From: Bombyx mori
Lineage: Eukaryota; Arthropoda; Insecta; Lepidoptera; Bombycidae
DNA: 64,000 bases
Direction: 5' to 3'
Assembly (NCBI RefSeq): GCF_030269925.1
Contig: NC_085135.1
Location: 10,664,753-10,728,752, forward strand
Shown here one piece after another: positions 39,236-51,489 of the stretch (position 1 is the stretch's first letter; each line of letters begins with the position of its first letter). The notes beneath the pieces were generated by a model. That model was given only the letters and a program-made list of their open reading frames with translations, had not been told where the DNA came from and ran no database searches. A program made the translations under genes and the position numbers.

Positions 39236-40920
39236 TTACCGGCGGAGCGAGGGGAGGACGTACGAATTTAACGACGCGTATACGTCAGCGTATTCTTGCA
39301 CAACGGCGATGAAGTGTTGTGCAGTGGAGGCGGCGCGAATGGCGTCACCCAAAGCATTAACACGCTCAAAGTTGATCGACTGAAAAAAGTCGATCGCTAG
39401 AGCGAGATTGTCGGACGCGGTCGGAGTGCTGGTCGCGGGGGAGGAACGAATCCCGGGGAGGGACGTATCGCGGGGGCGGGACGAATCGCGGGGGAGGGAG
39501 CTACAGCCGTGTTCGTGTACAGCAACGGTTTAGCCCAGGCCGAGCCGCTGGGCACCGGCGCCAGCACGAAGGCAGGCTTAGCCTTCGGCACAGAGGGTGC
39601 CGTGGCTTTGATGTCAGGGCCGGAAGCTCGGAGGCAGTTTTGGCGCGCGACGCGGCGATTTATTTTAGGGGCTCGGGGGCATCCACGGTAATTCGCGGGG
39701 TGACCCTGTGTTCGGCACAGGACGCAGCTAGGTGGTTCCGTGGCGGTTTTTTGATCGTGAGTGCAAAGAGTCGTGGCGTGATCGTCCAAACACTTGACGC
39801 ATCGAGGGCGCGCGTGACAATTACGGGAAGAATGCCCGTACAACTGACAATTGTGGCACTGGCTCGGAGTGCCTTTTTTATGAGGGGTTTCCACGGTGAT
39901 TCCGGAAAGCCTACAGACCGTTCCGACGTTAAAGATTTGCTTACCCTCGGGGGTAGACTGGAGGGCGACGAGAACCATATTGTATGGCTCCCTCCCGCGT
40001 CCTGTGTGCATGCGATGCACGGAGTTTACGGGTAGGCCTTGTTCGAGTAGGTCGGCCTTTACGAGCTCGGCATCTAACTCCTTGGGGATGCCACGTATGA
40101 CTGCACGGAGCTCACGCTCCTCCTGGAGCGTATACGTATGATAACTTATACGCTCCTTTCGGAGGTAGCTTGAGAAGGCCCTATGGTCGTCGGGTGTTGC
40201 TACTTTTATCTGTATCCCGTTCGCGAGGTTACGGGCACTGACAAAATTTATGTTCTTGGCTTAAGGGCCAGGGAGACACGGTCCCAAGCAGCCTTCTCTT
40301 GAAGAATCAACGGAGGAGGGGCCTGATTTCTCGTTTGTGCCACCGGGCGTGGCACGGGGAAAGGGAGCGACGGGGGTCGGAGGGCGGGGGCGCGACGCGT
40401 TCGCGGCTTTGCTTATTTTAGCGGCCGCGGAAGCTCGGGACTCCGCGGCGCGCTTTTTACCCTTTTGCACGAGAGTGAATCCATCTGTTAATGATGCGGG
40501 AACGAGGTCAACCTCCATATCCGAGTCAGAGTCGGAGGACGAGGAGGGAGGCGCGGGAGCGGCGGACGCGACGGAGGCCGCAGACGATCGCTGAGGTAGA
40601 ACGGAAGCTGCCGCGGTAGACGCGGGAGTTTTTCGCGACAGTATGAGGGACACGGGTGTGCTGGGCGCGACGGAGGCTGCGGTGTACGGCGCGGGAGTTT
40701 TGCGCGCGCTTGCAGGGGACGCGGGAACGGCAGACGTGGCGGAAACGGCGGGCGCGGCGGGCACGGCAGAACAGATCACGGCGCGTTTAGCTTTGTAAGC
40801 TAAAAATTCTGATTCGAGGGCCGGGTATTTCTCGCTTAAGAATTCCGCGAGCAGTGTGTTGGTTGAAGAAACTCCATTTCTTCCGACTGCCCAGGGGGGG
40901 CTGCCCCGGGACTTAAACAC
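39236..40920 (-). pseudogene. Jockey II ORF1, several frame breaks
   Basis: Minus strand. An N-terminal Ala/Pro/Ser-rich part (40920-40264) is followed by a PRE_C2HC-like region and zinc knuckles CHNCQLYGHSSRNC and CVKCLDDHATTLC plus a third CVLC...H...C motif (39640-39800). A TAA at 40261-40263 and small indels around it break the frame. Another shift occurs in the G-rich run near 39440-39490, after which the C-terminal frame runs to TAA at 39236-39238. The start is uncertain. RNA-binding ORF1 function follows from the family. Confidence 0.8.
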
Positions 40921-41209
40921 GCGCTCGCCTTGCGGCGAGGCCCCTGCGTCGGTAACACTAAATTGGCCGAAGCGATTCTAGGAATTTTAGAAATTTTAGT
41001 GAATAGAATAAATAGAATAGAATTAGAGTGAATAGAACCACTGCACAGTTCCCGGGCGGCAATGTCTTGCAATTAGGCGCAGGTACAAATTCCGAGAAAC
41101 ACTTGGGCCACAGATGTGCCACGAACAATGATCTGTTATCACCGGTAGTCACTTCCGACAAAACACTTGGACGCCAGATGTGCCACGAACCGAGGTCGGG
41201 CAATCGAAC
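40921..41209 (-). other. Probable 5' UTR of Jockey II
   Basis: No coding frame. It has a TAGAATAGAA-type low-complexity run (40999-41035). Two imperfect direct repeats about 62 bases apart each contain CAGATGTGCCACGAAC (near 41111 and 41174). Internal promoter elements are expected here but cannot be named. Confidence 0.5.
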
Positions 41210-41401
41210 TGTTATACGGGTTCTGGATATTCTCTTTTTAAAAAAAAAACTTTTAAACCAACAAACGTGTTGTCACGACGGAGATCGAAAATGGACTGAG
41301 GCTAATGGGAATTTTAGTTTACTGCTGGCCACTAGGAACACTGACTGAGCAGGGAAATAGGGATGTGTCAGCAGTAAAGGGTACAGGGCCGTCTTATAAC
41401 A
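41210..41401 (-). repeat. 3' LTR of gypsy B
   Basis: 192 bp, reverse complement of the gypsy A LTR with small changes in the A run and one substitution. A C-rich (minus: G-rich) tract at 41402-41411 is its polypurine tract. Confidence 0.93.
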
Positions 41402-41477
41402 ACCCCCCGCATAAGAGTAAACTTACGGGTTTAAGTAAGTTTGCGAAAGAAAAGGTAAGTTGATGGTAAGTGGGAGT

Positions 41478-43380
41478 TTATTCCATACGGAGACGAGGCT
41501 GAGGGTGAGGAGCTGGTGAGGTTGTAGAAATACTATCTGGTTCTTTTGTTATTGAAAGTCTTTTACGAAAGACACATTTGTTGGTTTTTACAAAATAGAA
41601 AACAGCAATAGAACTTAAAATTATAAAAAATGAAACTATGCTAAAACTAAAACTAACATAATCAGAAAGGTCATCCAGGAAATCATCGGAACTTTCATCG
41701 GTTGGCTTAATAGGTAAGTCGTGAATTACATTCAAATTGTCAAGGTTAACATAGCGCAACTGGGGTATTGATACATCGATGCTCATTTTGGAGAACTTCA
41801 TTACATTACAACAAATGTCCTTAATTATATTAAAATTTGAAACAACAGGATTAACATCAATTTTGTAAGTATTTTTTGCTTCTAATTTATTTTCTTTACA
41901 GAATGCTGTGCAACCTGGATTCAAGGTAAGTATTCCAGTTCCGGATATTATAATATCTGTTATTTTACGGTCACATTCAATAGTCAACTTTTCATTGTTT
42001 GATTCTACATAGATCCATTTGTTATTATTTAGCTCATGCCAGATATCAACTGTTCCGTATATGAATTTCGTAGTACATGTTTCAGGTAAAGTTTCTAAAG
42101 CTTTAGTGATGATTTCCGTTTCACAAATTGGATGATTGACAACACTGAAGGTGTCTACAAGATTACAAATATAATGATGTCCAATCTTACAGGAACTTAT
42201 TCTATCAAGGGTAAAGTATAGTTTCTTATTTTCACTAATTCCAATGAATGGTTTCGTTGCAGTTACAAGTGCAAATGAATTTGGAGATTTAGGATTGTGC
42301 GGTACAGGTATAGGTATGACTTTATATAAATTGTAAGTCTCTATATTCACGAGAGGGATTTTGACTACAAATACAAGATTGTTGTCGACGACATATGATA
42401 CTATTTCTGCAAGATTCATTAGGATATTAATATTATCCAAGTTCAATTCTACAGGGAAGTCATTAAATCTAGGTAAGTTCTTAACATTACTAACTAGGTC
42501 TACATATAATTGCTTAGGAGTAACAATAGAAGGATGAAGAGTATTTGTTTTTGAAAACAGGACACTGTTCACAAGGTCTTCGATTTTGAATGAAAGTGTT
42601 AACAGATTGCCTTGTAACACATTTATAATTTCGTCTAAGTTTGTTCTAAAGCTAATAGAATTAGTGACCACAGAGATGTTTTTAACCGAAAGAGATAATT
42701 TTTCGATAGCTTCATCAAGTAAGAATTGGTTCTTATTAAGTTCATTTATTAAAAGCGTTAAAGTTTGAAATAGCTGATTTAGAAATGTAAATACTTTGTT
42801 TCAGATTGAAATTGATATCCTTATTGGCTTGTTGTAATTTAGCAATAGCTCTATTATATTTATGTGCATCATCTTCATTTAGGGTTCCGAAGATGTGTTT
42901 GAAAACAGTTCCAATACCAGCAAACCAAGCAGAACGTTTTAAATTAGAAGGTGTCAGATGTGAAATGGATTCAAAGTCTCGGATAATATCTTTGAATAGG
43001 GAGTCAAGTGGTTGGATCAAGTTATGACATTCAAAGTGATTGATAGATTCACTTTGTTGACAGAGGTAGCGTATAGTACTAAAGACGTTTTTAATGTTAT
43101 CTATGTGGATTGGGGCAAAGGATATGTCAAATGGAATGACGATGTGAATGTGGTCATTCATAATTTTTGCAACTCCATACGGGTCGAAATAGACGCCAGG
43201 GCTCGAGGTGATAATATGAGTGTACTCTTCATTTTCATTTCCCAGGATAGGATTACAGATCGTGAGTCTGCAAGAAGAACAATAAAGGTAGGTAATTGTT
43301 ATTAGGTTTAGTTTTCTTTTACGATCATCTATTTCCTGCTTCATGTGCAATCTTGACCTCATCAAAGTGATGTTTAACAT
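41478..43380 (-). pseudogene. env: Gypsy B env, frameshifted
   Basis: Nearly identical to gypsy A Env. One extra base near 42752 stops the N-terminal frame, so it is split into 42742-43380 and 41478-42671. The cleavage-type site, membrane segment and splice acceptor are all still recognisable. One codon is missing near 42187. Not functional as one protein. Confidence 0.92.
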
Positions 43381-46228
43381 GTCGACGGTTTATTAATAGG
43401 GATAAGGTGTTGTTACCATGGATTTTGACTATCTTATAAGGTCCTTTCCATACGGGTGATAGAGCTTTCCTTAGTCGTAGGTGATTTTTTAGGTAAACAT
43501 AATCTCCAACTTTATATTTTACAATTCGAGTGTGTCGATCATAATATTCTTTTGATCTTTCTTTGGATGCCTGAATATTCTGGAGTGCTTTCTCTCTTGA
43601 TAGTCTAAGTTTATGGTTTAACATTTTCAGGTATTCGGGATAACTCGTGTCGGAGTGGAGTTCATAAATGGAGTCTGGTATGAAAGGTTTGTGGCCAAAC
43701 AGGAGTTCGTAGGGAGTGAACTGGGTTGTAGTATGGACATTGGTATTGTAGGCTAACATTGCTGTAAAAACGTATTTATGCCAGTTGTTTTGGTTTTCGT
43801 TGATAAATGACTTTAAATATTCTTTAAGAGTGGAGTGGCTGCGTTCAAGTGCACCTTGGGTTTGTGGATGATATGGTGAAGCCCATATTTGTTTTATTTT
43901 AAGGAATTCACAGGTCTTTTTAAAGAGGTCAGCTGTGAAATTTGTGCCCTGGTCAGTCACGATCATTTTAGGGATTCCGAATATTGAAATAAAGTGGACT
44001 AAACATTCACAAGTATCTTCTGCCGTAGCATTGGATATAGGGTAGGCACAAGAATATTTCGTTAAGTCATCTTGAATCGTGAGTATAAACCGCAATTGGA
44101 TAGTACCGGCTTCTGGTAGAGGGCCAACGATATCAATGCTAATTCGGTCAAAGGGTTTTGTTGAGGAAGTGGTTATTTGCATTGGTGCTCGGTTTATTTT
44201 ACGTAGGGCTTTGTTGGATTGGCATAGAGAACAGTGTTTGACGTAATTGTCTATATCGGATCTGATTCCTTTCCAGAAATACTTCTCCTTAATTCTATTA
44301 TACATGCGAGATGAACCTAGATGTCCAGCGATAGGTATGTTGTGATTCTCTTTCAGGATCTTAGGTATTTCGCTCAGTGTGGGGTAAATTATGGAATCGT
44401 GATAAATGTTGATTGCGATATTAGTGTCATGGAAAAGATAGTTTATCATATTGTATATTTTGGTAAAAGATAACTTTTCGAAAACATTTTTGAAATCTGT
44501 TATAGCTATTTCTGTTGTCGTTTCGGTGAGCATAATTTCGTCTCTAGCTTACTTTAATGTGTTGAATATGTCCTTATATGAGGACTCATCGAAGTGGTGA
44601 ACTTTTGTGAAGAGAAGGTAGAAGGTTTTCCCGGAGCTTGAGAATTTTTTGAATGTATAAAGCTCCTTTTCGTCGTTAATGATGTTGTCTGAATTTTCGT
44701 TATTACTTAAAATTTCTTCGATATATGGGTTTGATTCGTCAAGGTCAATAGATGTGGGTATTATTATGATTTTACAAGAGCTTTTCATTATACTTTGGTT
44801 ATGTTCTTTTATGTTCGTGTTGAAGGTAAGGGTATTGGATTTATTGGACATAGCTTTTAAAAATTTAGGATAGTCATCATTTGATGAATCTAGGATAGCT
44901 AGAGGATCAATGACCTCGTTATTATCGTTGGGTTCTAGAGGGGTACCGAGTGGGCTGAAATCTAATGGACAGTCATCGTAAGGACTTATGTCGCTAAGAG
45001 GACCGAGGTCGATGAGTTCGCTTTCTGGTGTAGGTTCGACTTGGGTAGAATTTGGATTAGTAACGTTTTGGTCTTCAGATGGTTTCAAGTGATTGTCCTT
45101 TGTTGCATCAGGGTCGACTGGTAGGTTTGATTCTTCAGTGGGTTTGGGCGATAGACTTTCTACTGGGTTTACAGGGAAACGTGATAAGGCGTCGGCGTTA
45201 CAATTAGTTTTCCCTTTTTTGTATTTGATGTCATAGTCATATTCTTCAAGTTTTAGTCTCCAACGAATAAGACGAGATCCAGGATCTTTACAATTGAATA
45301 GCCACTGTAAAGGTTTGTGGTCTGTTATGATCGTAAAGCGACGACCATAAAGGTAAGGTCGGAATGTTTTGGTGCCGAACACTATTGCTAGACATTCTTT
45401 TTCAGTCACGCTGTAATTACATTCGGCTTTATTTAAGGTGCGTGATGCGTATGAGACTGGGCGGTCTCGCCCTATAGGTCCTTGTGATAGGATGGCCGAT
45501 ATCGCATAGTTAGAGGCGTCACAGGTCAACAGGAAAGGCGAATTGAAGTCAGGATAGATAAGGATGGGTGTTTCTACTAATTTATTTTTTAGATTTTCGA
45601 AATTAAGTTGCTGTTCATTAGTCCAATTGAATGGGGTATCCTTTTTTAAAAGTGAAGTAAGAGACTTGGCAAGTTTAGAGAAGTCTGGAATGAAGCGCCT
45701 GTAATATGATACAAGGCCTAAGAAAGATTTGATATCTTTCTGTGATTTTGGGACAGGATATTGAGTTACGGCCTTGACTTTGTCAGGATTAGGCTTAACG
45801 CCGTCTCTTGTAATTATATGACCTAAGTAAGTTACCTCTTTCCGAAGGAACTCACATTTTTCAGGCTGGAGTTTTAGATTAAATCTTCTTAGTCTTTCGA
45901 ATACGACCCTGAGGTTCTGGATGGCCGTTTTAAGGTCAAACGCAAATAGGACAATATCATCGAGATACGAGAAGCAACGAGACCCTTGGAGGCCTGTGAG
46001 GCATGTATTCATCAGTCTTTGGAATGTGGACGGGGCATTTTTTAAGCCGAAGGGCATCCGGTTGAACTGGAAATGTCCCTGCGGGACAGAGAAGGCTGTT
46101 TTGGGTGCATCTTCCGGTTTTATTAGAAGTTGATGGAATCCAGAAGAAAGGTCGAGGGTGCTGAAGTATTGACTCTTTCCTAATTGGTCGAGTATCTCAG
46201 TCATTTGAGGGATAGGGTACACTTCACC
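43325..46228 (-). pseudogene. pol: Gypsy B pol, RT to integrase
   Basis: Matches gypsy A pol from the RT onward. One substitution makes TAA at 44549-44551 (Lys codon in gypsy A), which separates RT/RNase H (44549-46228) from integrase (43325-44548). YLDD, RNase H and the integrase motifs are preserved. The frame is cut at 46228 by copy C and continues at 57633. Confidence 0.93.
46215..46228 (+). repeat. Target-site duplication, left, of family S copy C
   Basis: GGGTACACTTCACC, repeated at 57633-57646; present once in gypsy A (13562-13575 region, reverse). Confidence 0.95.
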
Positions 46229-47066
46229 CCCGAGGGACCTGGGCGGGCCCCCCGGCGCGCACTTTGCGTGGCCGGGGGCTCCGTCTGTGGGGGAGTTTTG
46301 CTGGAATTCCACCGGGCGCGTCCGTAGGTGGCGGATAACGGGATCCTCTGGGAACAGTCCCACTCCCAGGGGTATCGTCCGATCTTTTTCGTTGCAAGGA
46401 TTCTTAGGTGTTAGGGAGGTAGGTTAGGTGTAGGAGTAGGGTAGCCTAGTTAGGCCTTGCAACGAAAGAGATCGGACGACGCGGACCAAAACCAGCAGGG
46501 GGAGTTGCGGGCTCTCCACCCCCTTCACTCGCTGAAGGGTGTTCCTCCTGGAGACGCTCGGGCTCCCTCTCTCTTCCCCCTTCTTCCCCCTTTTTGTTTT
46601 TCGGGTGACGTCCGACCCGTTTCGGACGTAACCCATGGGTGGTGGTGGGCCACTTTTGGCCTGCCCTTCGATGGAGAAGTGAGCCGGCGTTGCTTACGCA
46701 TCTTCCGGCCGCTGGTCGCCATGTCCCCGGCTTCGGCTACAGGGGCACGCCCTCCAGAGGGGGGTACCGGTATACCGGCGTGGCTTCGTCGTTGTTGCTC
46801 CTTTGAGCGTCGGGCGGTGGTTTGCCGTGTTGCTCGTTGCACTCGGCGGGCCGCCGGCCAACCCGTAATCCTCACCGCGTGGGGGACGGGGGCCGCTGCC
46901 GCGAGGCACGGGGCCGCGAGGATGTAAACCTCTTTAAAAAATGCCCCAATCCTAAGCTCTGGTGCCCGGCGATGGGATGAATGGCTGGAGGGAGTCCAGT
47001 CCCGAGGGTAGCAACCAGACCCCAGGGGACCGACCCCTGGTTAATACAAAAGGAAAAAATGAAACA
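46229..47066 (+). other. Family S 5' UTR
   Basis: 838 bases from the insertion boundary to the ORF1 ATG, GC-rich. It holds a 24-bp inverted repeat (46376-46399/46455-46478) around a TTAGG-rich segment. The internal promoter must lie here in such elements, but no motif is certain. Open frames in it (46457-46927) have no recognisable product. Confidence 0.75.
46376..46478. repeat. 24-bp inverted repeat around a TTAGG-rich loop
   Basis: The arms CGTCCGATC... and its complement match at 23 of 24 positions. The 55-base loop has TTAGG at 46404, 46411, 46424 and 46450, and further TAGG words. Confidence 0.85.
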
Positions 47067-47558
47067 ATGACATCTGTGAGAAAAGTAATACCCCAGGAGG
47101 GTACCTCCCGCTCCGCGGGGGGAGAATCCCTCCGTGCGGTCGAGCGATCGGCCGCACGCTGCCCCACCGTTTCTGGGGGGGGCACACACTGTCACGCAGA
47201 AGGGGGCGACAGCACGGGTCGCGTAAGGGACAGGGTCCCCACCGTGCGCCTCGAGCGCTGCGAGAGCCTTATCTCGCTCTACTCGGCGCGGAGTTCCGCG
47301 AGGGGCGACGCGTCCAGTGGGCGGGAGACACCGGCGCTGTTCACCGACACTCGACAGCGGACTCGGCGGAAGCGGAAGTCGGCCCGACAGCCGGCATCCT
47401 CTGCTCCGTCTGACTCGTCCGAGGGTGAGCCTGCCAGCGCCAAATATATGGCGTTGGCGGAAGGGCCGGCGACTGCTGCGGCGTCGCCCGCCACCGACTT
47501 CGAAAAAAGTTCCTCTTGCGGATTGGACGCTGCCTCCTCGGCGCAGTCCAGGGCCGCC
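47067..47558 (+). pseudogene. Family S ORF1 of copy C, N-terminal part
   Basis: ATG at 47067 in the same frame as copy 1 ORF1, 164 codons, about 85% like it. Cut by copy D. ORF1 continues at 50576 after the 15-bp duplication. Confidence 0.88.
47544..47558 (+). repeat. Target-site duplication, left, of family S copy D
   Basis: CAGTCCAGGGCCGCC, repeated at 50561-50575. Confidence 0.94.
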
Positions 47559-50500
47559 TTTTTTTTTTTTTTTTTTTTTTCGGGTAGAGGGCCGAACCTC
47601 CTACGAGGTCCCCGCGCAAAAGGGGCGCGCGGGGTATGTGAGACTCAACGATCTGCATGGTGTTGTGAGCAGACCGCGGGCCCAAGGATTTTAGGACCCA
47701 CCCACTAAACGACTCCCCTGCACTCTTACACCCGACGTCCGATCCCCTCCGAGGTCAGAACCCGGATGAGGTAGGGGGGCTACCGCGGTCAACACTACAA
47801 CCAGACGGCGCGGCTCACCCCAAGGACGCCCAGCCGACGGAGCCTTCGAGGCGAATCGAAGGCTCTGAAACGTCGGCCGTCTCGGTACGGCAGCCCGTCG
47901 GGCCGCCCAGACGGTGCCGCTGGTGTCCCGGAATACCCCGCTGGACCAGAACCAGCCTGCCGGGTCGGGACGCGATACACCGTCGACCGGTCGCTCTATT
48001 CACTCCACGGCAGCGCGCTAGAGTGCTGGTAGCGCGCCGCGCGGCCTCACCCCCTCAGGTCGCCCCTTGACCTTCACCGGGGGGAGGCCGCCACCTACAG
48101 GGGCCGGGACGTACGGGCATATTCCCGCCTCCGGCCCCCGGCTCGACGGCGACGGATCGGTGCGGAAAGGGAAGAGCTCTCCCTCTCTCGCTCCGCCGCC
48201 TCCTTCTGCGAGATGGTGGACTCGCAGAAGTCGAGCATCGCCTTCCAGGACGCGTCGCTGCCGAGCATCGTAGCCACGACGCGCGGCAGCGAGAGGTCCT
48301 CTCCAATGACCGCGACGAGGGCGGCGCGTTGCTCGTCGAATCCAGAGCAACGCGCCAGCGTGTGTTCCGCTGTATCTTCCTCGTCGCGGTCCGCGCAGTG
48401 GTGGCACTGCGCCGTCGGTTCCCTTCCGGCTATCTTGTGCAAGTACCGGCCGAAACAACCATGGCCGGTAAGCATCTGCGTTAGCCGGAAGGTGAGGCAT
48501 CCGCGGTCGCGGCCCACCCAGTCCGCGAGAACCGGGCGGACCGCCTCGACGGTTCGGAGGCCGGCCGACGGGTCCGCCAAGCGGCGAGACCACGCCTCCA
48601 GCACGGACCGCCGAGATTGGAGCCTCCGCGCTCGAACTACTCCTTCGCCGGGGCGCCCTTCCCCCCTAGAGCGAAGGTCGCTACGCCACCGGTAATCGGC
48701 AGCGAGCGCCTCCGCCTCCAGCTCCCAGGGTGGGGTCCCGGCGAGCAAGCACGCCGCCTCGAATGAGACGGTGCGGTATCCTCGGATCGCCCTGACCGCA
48801 ATCGCGCGCTGCGGACGTCGCAGCGCCGCTACGTTCTTGCGGGTCAGGGCGTGGCACCATACGGGAGCCCCGTATAGTGCCATCGACCGCACCACCCCCA
48901 TGTAGAGGCGGCGCGCCACCTGATCGGGACCCCCGACGTTTGGAAGCAGCCGGCTCAAAGAGCCGGCCGTCGCCATCAGTCGAGGGCCCAACTTCTCAAA
49001 GTGAGCGCGGAAGTTCCACCGACCGTCCAGTTCGAGGCCGAGGTACCGAAGACCGGTCACCCCGACCCCGACGCGGACGCCTCCGATCACGAGGTGGGCA
49101 CCCAGAGGCGGCGCTCGTCCCGGCCCGTGAAATAACAGGGCCTGGGTTTTGTCGAGCGCCACCTCGAGCCCCAACCGTCGGATCCTAGTGACGACGTGTG
49201 CCACGCCTGCGCACGCCAGACGGGCAGACTCCCGGTAGTCCCTCCCCGGAGCCACGACCAACGTGTCGTCGGCGTAACAAATTACGCTCAGCCCGGGGAG
49301 GGGACCCCGAATGACGCCCCGCAGGACCCAGTCGTAGCCGATGTTCCACAGCAGGGGGCCCAGGACAGACCCCTGCGGAACACCGCGCTCGACCGGAAAG
49401 CGGTACATCGCCCCACCGTGTCCGATGCACTGGATCGACCTGCCCTCGAGGTAGGAGCCGATCAGTCGACGGAGGTATGCGGGGACGCCGTGATACTCCA
49501 GCGCCCCCGCGATCACCGACCAGGGCAGGGTGTTGAAGGCGTTCCTTACATCTAAGGATAACGCCATCGCCACCCCGCCCCGGGATACGGCTTCGTCGGA
49601 GAGGGCACGCACGCGCAAAATCGCGTCGATCGTCGAGCGGCCCTCTCTGAAGCCGTATTGCTCCGCCGAAAGATCGGGACCCGTCTCGGTCAGGTGCCGG
49701 ACGATGCGGGCCGCGACAATCCTCTCGAGCATCTTGCCCGCTTCGTCCAGCAACACGATGGGGCGATATCCCGCAGGTGAGTCCGTGGGGCGCCCGTCCT
49801 TCCGCAGAAGGACCAGTCTGCCCGTCTTCCATTTCGACGGGAACCGTCCCGACTCGAGGCACGCTTCGAAAAGCCCCCCGAGCCGGTCCCCTAGGGCCTC
49901 GAAGGCCAAGCTCCAGACCCGGCCGTGAACGCCGTCAGGGCCGGGGGCCGCGTCCTTCGCTCTCATTCTGGACACGGCCGCATGGATCTCCGCCCCCGTG
50001 ATAGGGGGCGGGGGCTCCTCGGCAGCGGGAACGCTGGGGCGACGCGGAGGCGTGCCCCACGTGGCGTCCATCTGGGGGGGCTCAAAGTCCCCCCCCGCTG
50101 CCGGCGGGAAAAGCGCTGAAACTATTTCCCGCAGCTGCCGAGGCTGGAGCCGCTCGGTCACCGGGAGCGCCCACGGCTGCAGTTTCCTGCGAACCATCTT
50201 GTATGGGCGCCCCCAGGGATCTTCATCGAGCGACTCCAGGAGAGTCTTCATGCTCTGCTTCTTGGCCTCGCCGATGGCCAGCTGCAGCGCCGTCTGCTTT
50301 TGACGACAGTCAGCGTGCAGCTGGGCCGCCGTCTCCGCGAACGCAGCGTCGCGACGACGGCGGCGGCGGTGGCGTGCGCTCCGGCGGCGCGCCCTCACGC
50401 ACTCCTCTCGGAGTCTTGCGATCTCGGGCGACCACCAGAACGCACCCCCACGTGGTGCTCGGGGGCCGACCCGGGGCATGGCGGCATCGCAAATGTTTGC

Positions 50501-50560
50501 CATGGTGCCCCGGAACCAGTCGACCTCCGCATCCACGTCCGCGAGCCGCGCGGGTTTTGG
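47559..50560 (-). mobile_element. Family S copy D, minus strand, 5'-truncated
   Basis: Begins with T22 (poly(A) of the minus strand), then the 3' UTR (47581-48094) and ORF2 without the endonuclease. It is flanked by the 15-bp duplication in ORF1 of copy C. A regular insertion of a family member into a family member. Confidence 0.94.
48095..50559 (-). pseudogene. Family S ORF2 of copy D, endonuclease missing
   Basis: An 813-codon open frame (first ATG at 50536) from the linker to the C terminus. The RT is complete, with [37 protein letters not shown] and YADD, and the C-terminal CHHC...H...C is present. It corresponds to about residue 270 onward of the copy C ORF2. The RT block here has Gly where copy C has Asp. 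With no endonuclease and no promoter it is a remnant, but it is the best RT consensus in the window. Confidence 0.92.
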
Positions 50561-50575
50561 CAGTCCAGGGCCGCC
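50561..50575 (+). repeat. Target-site duplication, right, of family S copy D
   Basis: CAGTCCAGGGCCGCC, identical to 47544-47558. Confidence 0.94.
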
Positions 50576-51489
50576 TGCCGTGAGGCCCGGGAAAATTTTG
50601 AGATTGGAGTAGTTCAGCGCCTAGAGCGCTCCCTAACGGAGGTGGGTCCCTCTGACCCCCTCCGAGCATTCGAGGTGGTCGGAAAATTAGTTGCCGCAGT
50701 CGCCACAAAATCCGGCGGGGGACTTAAGGGTGATTACCCGCTGTTAAGACTTACAGCGGTAAGAAAAGAATTACACCCGCGCGAACTCCTGCTGCGACTG
50801 CACCAATACCCGCAGCTGCGGGGGCACCAACACCAACAGCCCCCCCGAAGAAATCGGCATCCGCTCCTGCGGCGCCCCAGCCTGCGAAGGCAGGGCCCGG
50901 CAGGAGCCGAACTAAGAAGAAGGGGGGCGTTAACGCCGCCAAACCGGCACCGTCCCCCCAGCCCCGCCCACTGCCCCCAGCCCCGGCCAACATGAACGAG
51001 GCCTGGACGACGGTGGTGCGGCGCGGGCCCAAAAACGTGGCGGCGCCTCTTGCGCCGCGCCCCAAGCCCGCCCCTGCGGCCGCCGCTCCCCGTCAAGAGG
51101 GTCGAGCGGAGCCGAGGGGCCGAAACGGACGAAAGAGGCCGCGCGCCCCGCGGTCGGCTGCAGTGGTAGTGGAGCTGCTGCCGGCCGGCAAAGAAAAGGG
51201 CATCACCTACCACGAGGTGATGACCCAGGCGCGCGGCGGCGTGAATGTGGACGCCCTCGGCGTGGAGGGGGGCATCAAAGTCCGGCAGACGGCCAACGGG
51301 GCCCGTCTCATAGAGTGCCCCGGCCCGAACACCAACGCCGCGGCCGAAAAATTGGCGGCCCGGCTGAGGGAGATCCTGCCGGACCCCGAGGTGGTGCGCA
51401 TCGCGCGGCCCGTGAAGATGGGTGAAGTCAAAATTACGGGCCTCGACGAGTGCGCCACGAAGGAGGAGGTTGCCGCGGCCATCGCGTCG
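50576..51489 (+). pseudogene. Family S ORF1 of copy C, middle part
   Basis: Continues ORF1 after copy D. About 410 bases covering the coiled coil are missing near 50737, so the frame shifts. The open part 50992-51489 carries the basic linker and the globular region before the knuckles. It ends where fragment E begins. Confidence 0.85.

Larger units (their letters stand above)
36106..41209 (-). mobile_element. Jockey-clade non-LTR element (Jockey II), minus strand
   Basis: Read on the minus strand: a 5' UTR, ORF1, ORF2, a 3' UTR (36120-36347) and an A tail seen as T14 at 36106-36119. The 3' end resembles the silkworm BMC1-type LINE as I recall it. ORF1 and ORF2 each carry at least one frameshift. 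The 5' end is set at the gypsy B LTR and may be shorter or cut. No duplication was found. Confidence 0.82.

Noticed and set aside
46404..46454. Telomeric repeat array
   Set aside because: Only four TTAGG words in a degenerate stretch inside an element; the window is not at a telomere by this evidence.
46457..46927. 156-residue frame upstream of family S ORF1
   Set aside because: It lies in the GC-rich 5' UTR, where chance open frames are common; no domain and no second copy to compare.
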